From positions 62,001 to 126,000 of the forward strand of contig JAPOWH010000006.1 in assembly GCA_026707735.1 (NCBI GenBank): 64,000 nt of DNA, given 5' to 3'. The DNA comes from Gammaproteobacteria bacterium (GTDB lineage Bacteria; Pseudomonadota; Gammaproteobacteria; Pseudomonadales; Azotimanducaceae). Below are positions 62,900 through 64,000 of this stretch, piece by piece (the first letter of the stretch is position 1; each line of letters opens with the position of its first letter). Under the pieces are notes generated by a model. That model was not told the DNA's origin and did not search any database. It saw nothing but the letters and a program-made list of their open reading frames with translations. The translations under genes and the position numbers were made by a program.

Positions 62900-62959
62900 T
62901 CAGTGCAAGGTCTTGTCAGAGGGCCTATAGCGGCGCACCTGCATTATCGCTTTATCTAG
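62735..62959 (+). pseudogene. Possible frameshifted coding remnant on the plus strand
   Basis: A 74-codon open frame starts after a stop at 62732-62734, has no ATG, and ends at 62959. Its protein has a natural composition (ILDDLRERFRLLNLDPSQVE, then VAFRARSEKPGGRG and FFQSVQGLVRGPIAAHLHYR). Two other frames just upstream, starting with MANGDYKKICFHMQGM at about 62624 and DPLKTTLALVMKAVGRYG near 62680, could be earlier parts of the same product, implying two frameshifts. The 3' end overlaps the 93-residue minus-strand gene by 60 bases, so only one of the two is likely functional. No family was recognised. Confidence 0.3.
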
Positions 62960-63181
62960 ATTTTGACGGAGTACTAGCACAGATTTATATATCTCTTGCG
63001 ATCCTTCACGTTCGTCCATACTCAAGATCTCGTCCAGAAGACCATCGAGACAGAGAAGAAAGTTTTCCGATGTTCGCTGATTCTCAGGAATCTCATCCAT
63101 GAATTTGACGATAGTGAGTGCCAAAGCTTGAAGAAATGCAACCAATGCTTCATTGTCGCGAGACTCTTCGGATGTGGTCAA
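62900..63181 (-). CDS. Small protein coupled to the restriction endonuclease gene
   Basis: The 93-residue helical protein starts at TTG 63181 (TTGA overlapping the stop of the endonuclease gene), so it is translated by coupling. The sequence ALVAFLQALALTIVKFMDEI and LLCLDGLLDEILSMDEREGSQEIYKSVLVLRQNLDKAIMQVRRY suggests a short helical bundle. No HTH is obvious, so I cannot call it a controller protein, and I do not recognise a family. It could be a fold-supporting or regulatory partner of the restriction system. Confidence 0.6.
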   Translation of the reverse strand: MTTSEESRDNEALVAFLQALALTIVKFMDEIPENQRTSENFLLCLDGLLDEILSMDEREGSQEIYKSVLVLRQNLDKAIMQVRRYRPSDKTLH

Positions 63182-63879
63182 ATGTCAAGCTCCTCGGACT
63201 CTCCATAGAGCTCTTCGAGCGAATCCTCTAAGACTCTAAACGCAGTGCCATGATTTCGGGCGCTTTCCGTCCCTCTATCGTGTAGTCTCAAATCGATGAT
63301 CACGTCTCCCAGCCTGATCTTCTCCTTTAGCATCTCCTTGGTTGGCCCGCCAGACAGCAGTTTCGCTTGGTGATAGTTGAAGTGCTCGGCTCCATCCCTC
63401 ACGTCCACTAAGGCTTTGACCAGCAGGAGATTACCGACCTTTTCGTCGAACCGTTCAGAGATGTCCGCCAGATTCCATTCGAGAAGAATGGTTTGATCCA
63501 TGCTGCTGGACAGGCGGATGCACGCATCGTCCACTGAGAGACGCAACCCTCGAAGGTTTGGATCTGCCGTCACGCTTTGATATAGCCCTAGCCTACCATT
63601 CTTGTCTTCGGTGCCGTAGCGTCTTATCGCGTCCATTTGCCCAATTTTCCATGCCGCTTTGTTGAACGTGAATAATGTGGTCATTCCGGTATGTCCTTCA
63701 CGCTTGGCCTTCAGTTCGAATGTCCCGAGATCCGGAAGATGGATATTGTTCTCCTGGATTCCGAGCAGCGTTTCCAGCGTAAACCCGACGCCGGTTGGAC
63801 CCTTCCGCTTTGTTCTCACAAAACCGAGCTCCCTCACTTCGGAAAGTTTGGTCGTGATCTCTTCTCGAGTCCAATTCAT
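63178..63879 (-). CDS. Type II restriction endonuclease, MvaI/BcnI family
   Basis: The 233-residue protein resembles the MvaI/BcnI restriction endonucleases, which cut as monomers at CC(W/S)GG-type sites. GPTGVGFTLETLLGI (27-41) is characteristic. The PD-(D/E)xK-like core is D50-x4-E55-x-K57 in PDLGTFELKAKR, and TTLFTFNKAAW follows. A second basic region KLLSGGPTKEMLKEKIRLGDVIIDLRLHDRG is typical too. Recognition sequence cannot be told from reading. The gene follows the end of a likely DNA methyltransferase gene with no gap (TGA-ATG) and overlaps a 93-residue protein gene, forming an operon. Confidence 0.85.
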   Translation of the reverse strand: MNWTREEITTKLSEVRELGFVRTKRKGPTGVGFTLETLLGIQENNIHLPDLGTFELKAKREGHTGMTTLFTFNKAAWKIGQMDAIRRYGTEDKNGRLGLYQSVTADPNLRGLRLSVDDACIRLSSSMDQTILLEWNLADISERFDEKVGNLLLVKALVDVRDGAEHFNYHQAKLLSGGPTKEMLKEKIRLGDVIIDLRLHDRGTESARNHGTAFRVLEDSLEELYGESEELDI

Positions 63880-64000
63880 TCAGGGGTCCTTACGACAAAC
63901 AACGATGTATTCCATTGACATGGTGTTCGACTTGCATCCCGTGACGTTGGTCGGTGAATTCCGCGACGGCATGACCTTGTTGCTGATTTCTCTTATCGAA
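63880..64000 (-). CDS. Likely DNA methyltransferase, C-terminal end only
   Basis: A frame open from the window edge encodes the last 39 residues of a protein ending SNTMSMEYIVVCRKDP. Only the C-terminus is visible. The gene ends exactly where the restriction endonuclease starts and reads in the same direction, so the cognate modification methyltransferase is the natural reading; the ending is compatible with N4-cytosine or N6-adenine methyltransferases, but no catalytic motif lies inside the window. The rest is beyond 64000. Confidence 0.45.
   Translation of the reverse strand, partial: SIREISNKVMPSRNSPTNVTGCKSNTMSMEYIVVCRKDP

Noticed and set aside
1-64000. CRISPR array, rRNA, intact insertion sequence.
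   Set aside because: No regularly spaced repeats, rRNA core sequences or intact transposase ORF with terminal repeats were seen anywhere in the window.

Overview
The window reads as chromosome of a free-living gammaproteobacterium, probably marine and uncultured. Three things point there: the gene order gltA / sdhCDAB-sucAB-lpdA-sucCD, which is classic for the class; a DUF4892 protein, a mostly gammaproteobacterial family; and the many P450, TauD, sulfatase, acyl-CoA dehydrogenase and class III CoA-transferase genes common in oceanic heterotrophs. Base composition is close to 50% GC except in a few patches. The genus cannot be named from the sequence alone.

Layout. 1-15.5 kb: the 3' end of purL, an AbiE-type toxin-antitoxin pair, a gamma-carbonic anhydrase, a very large ABC-2 permease fused to a degenerate M1-peptidase-like domain, purT, two paralogous small proteins flanking a small lipoprotein, selB-selA (selenocysteine machinery), a beta-hydroxyacid dehydrogenase and an orphan ParB-like protein of the kind found in PFGI-1-class integrative conjugative elements (ICEs). 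15.8-26.4 kb: an accessory catabolic stretch (SDR, cytochrome P450, sulfatase, TauD dioxygenase, acyl-CoA dehydrogenase, two amidohydrolases), which also carries an avidin-family protein and a protein with a tandem-duplicated MarR-like domain. 26.4-44.7 kb: core metabolism (citrate synthase, succinate dehydrogenase, 2-oxoglutarate dehydrogenase, succinyl-CoA synthetase, HtpG, GpsA, DUF4892, AroC).

44.7-48.7 kb: a TonB-dependent receptor and a phytase lipoprotein lie in tandem behind a PHO-box-like site, and read as a phosphate-starvation phytate uptake and hydrolysis module. 48.7-59.6 kb: a class III CoA-transferase, two tandem ABC exporters of equal length, and a convergent four-gene efflux operon (HlyD adaptor, ABC ATPase, two FtsX-type permeases), then DUF1993 and a small membrane protein.

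59.6-64.0 kb is a genomic island or its remnant. It has long stretches without credible genes, a decayed ICE-type tyrosine integrase, a hypothetical gene with a strong sigma70 promoter, and the end of a type II restriction-modification operon (partial methyltransferase, MvaI/BcnI-family endonuclease, translationally coupled 93-residue protein). I saw no rRNA, CRISPR array, intact insertion sequence or convincing tRNA, including no tRNA-Sec near selAB.
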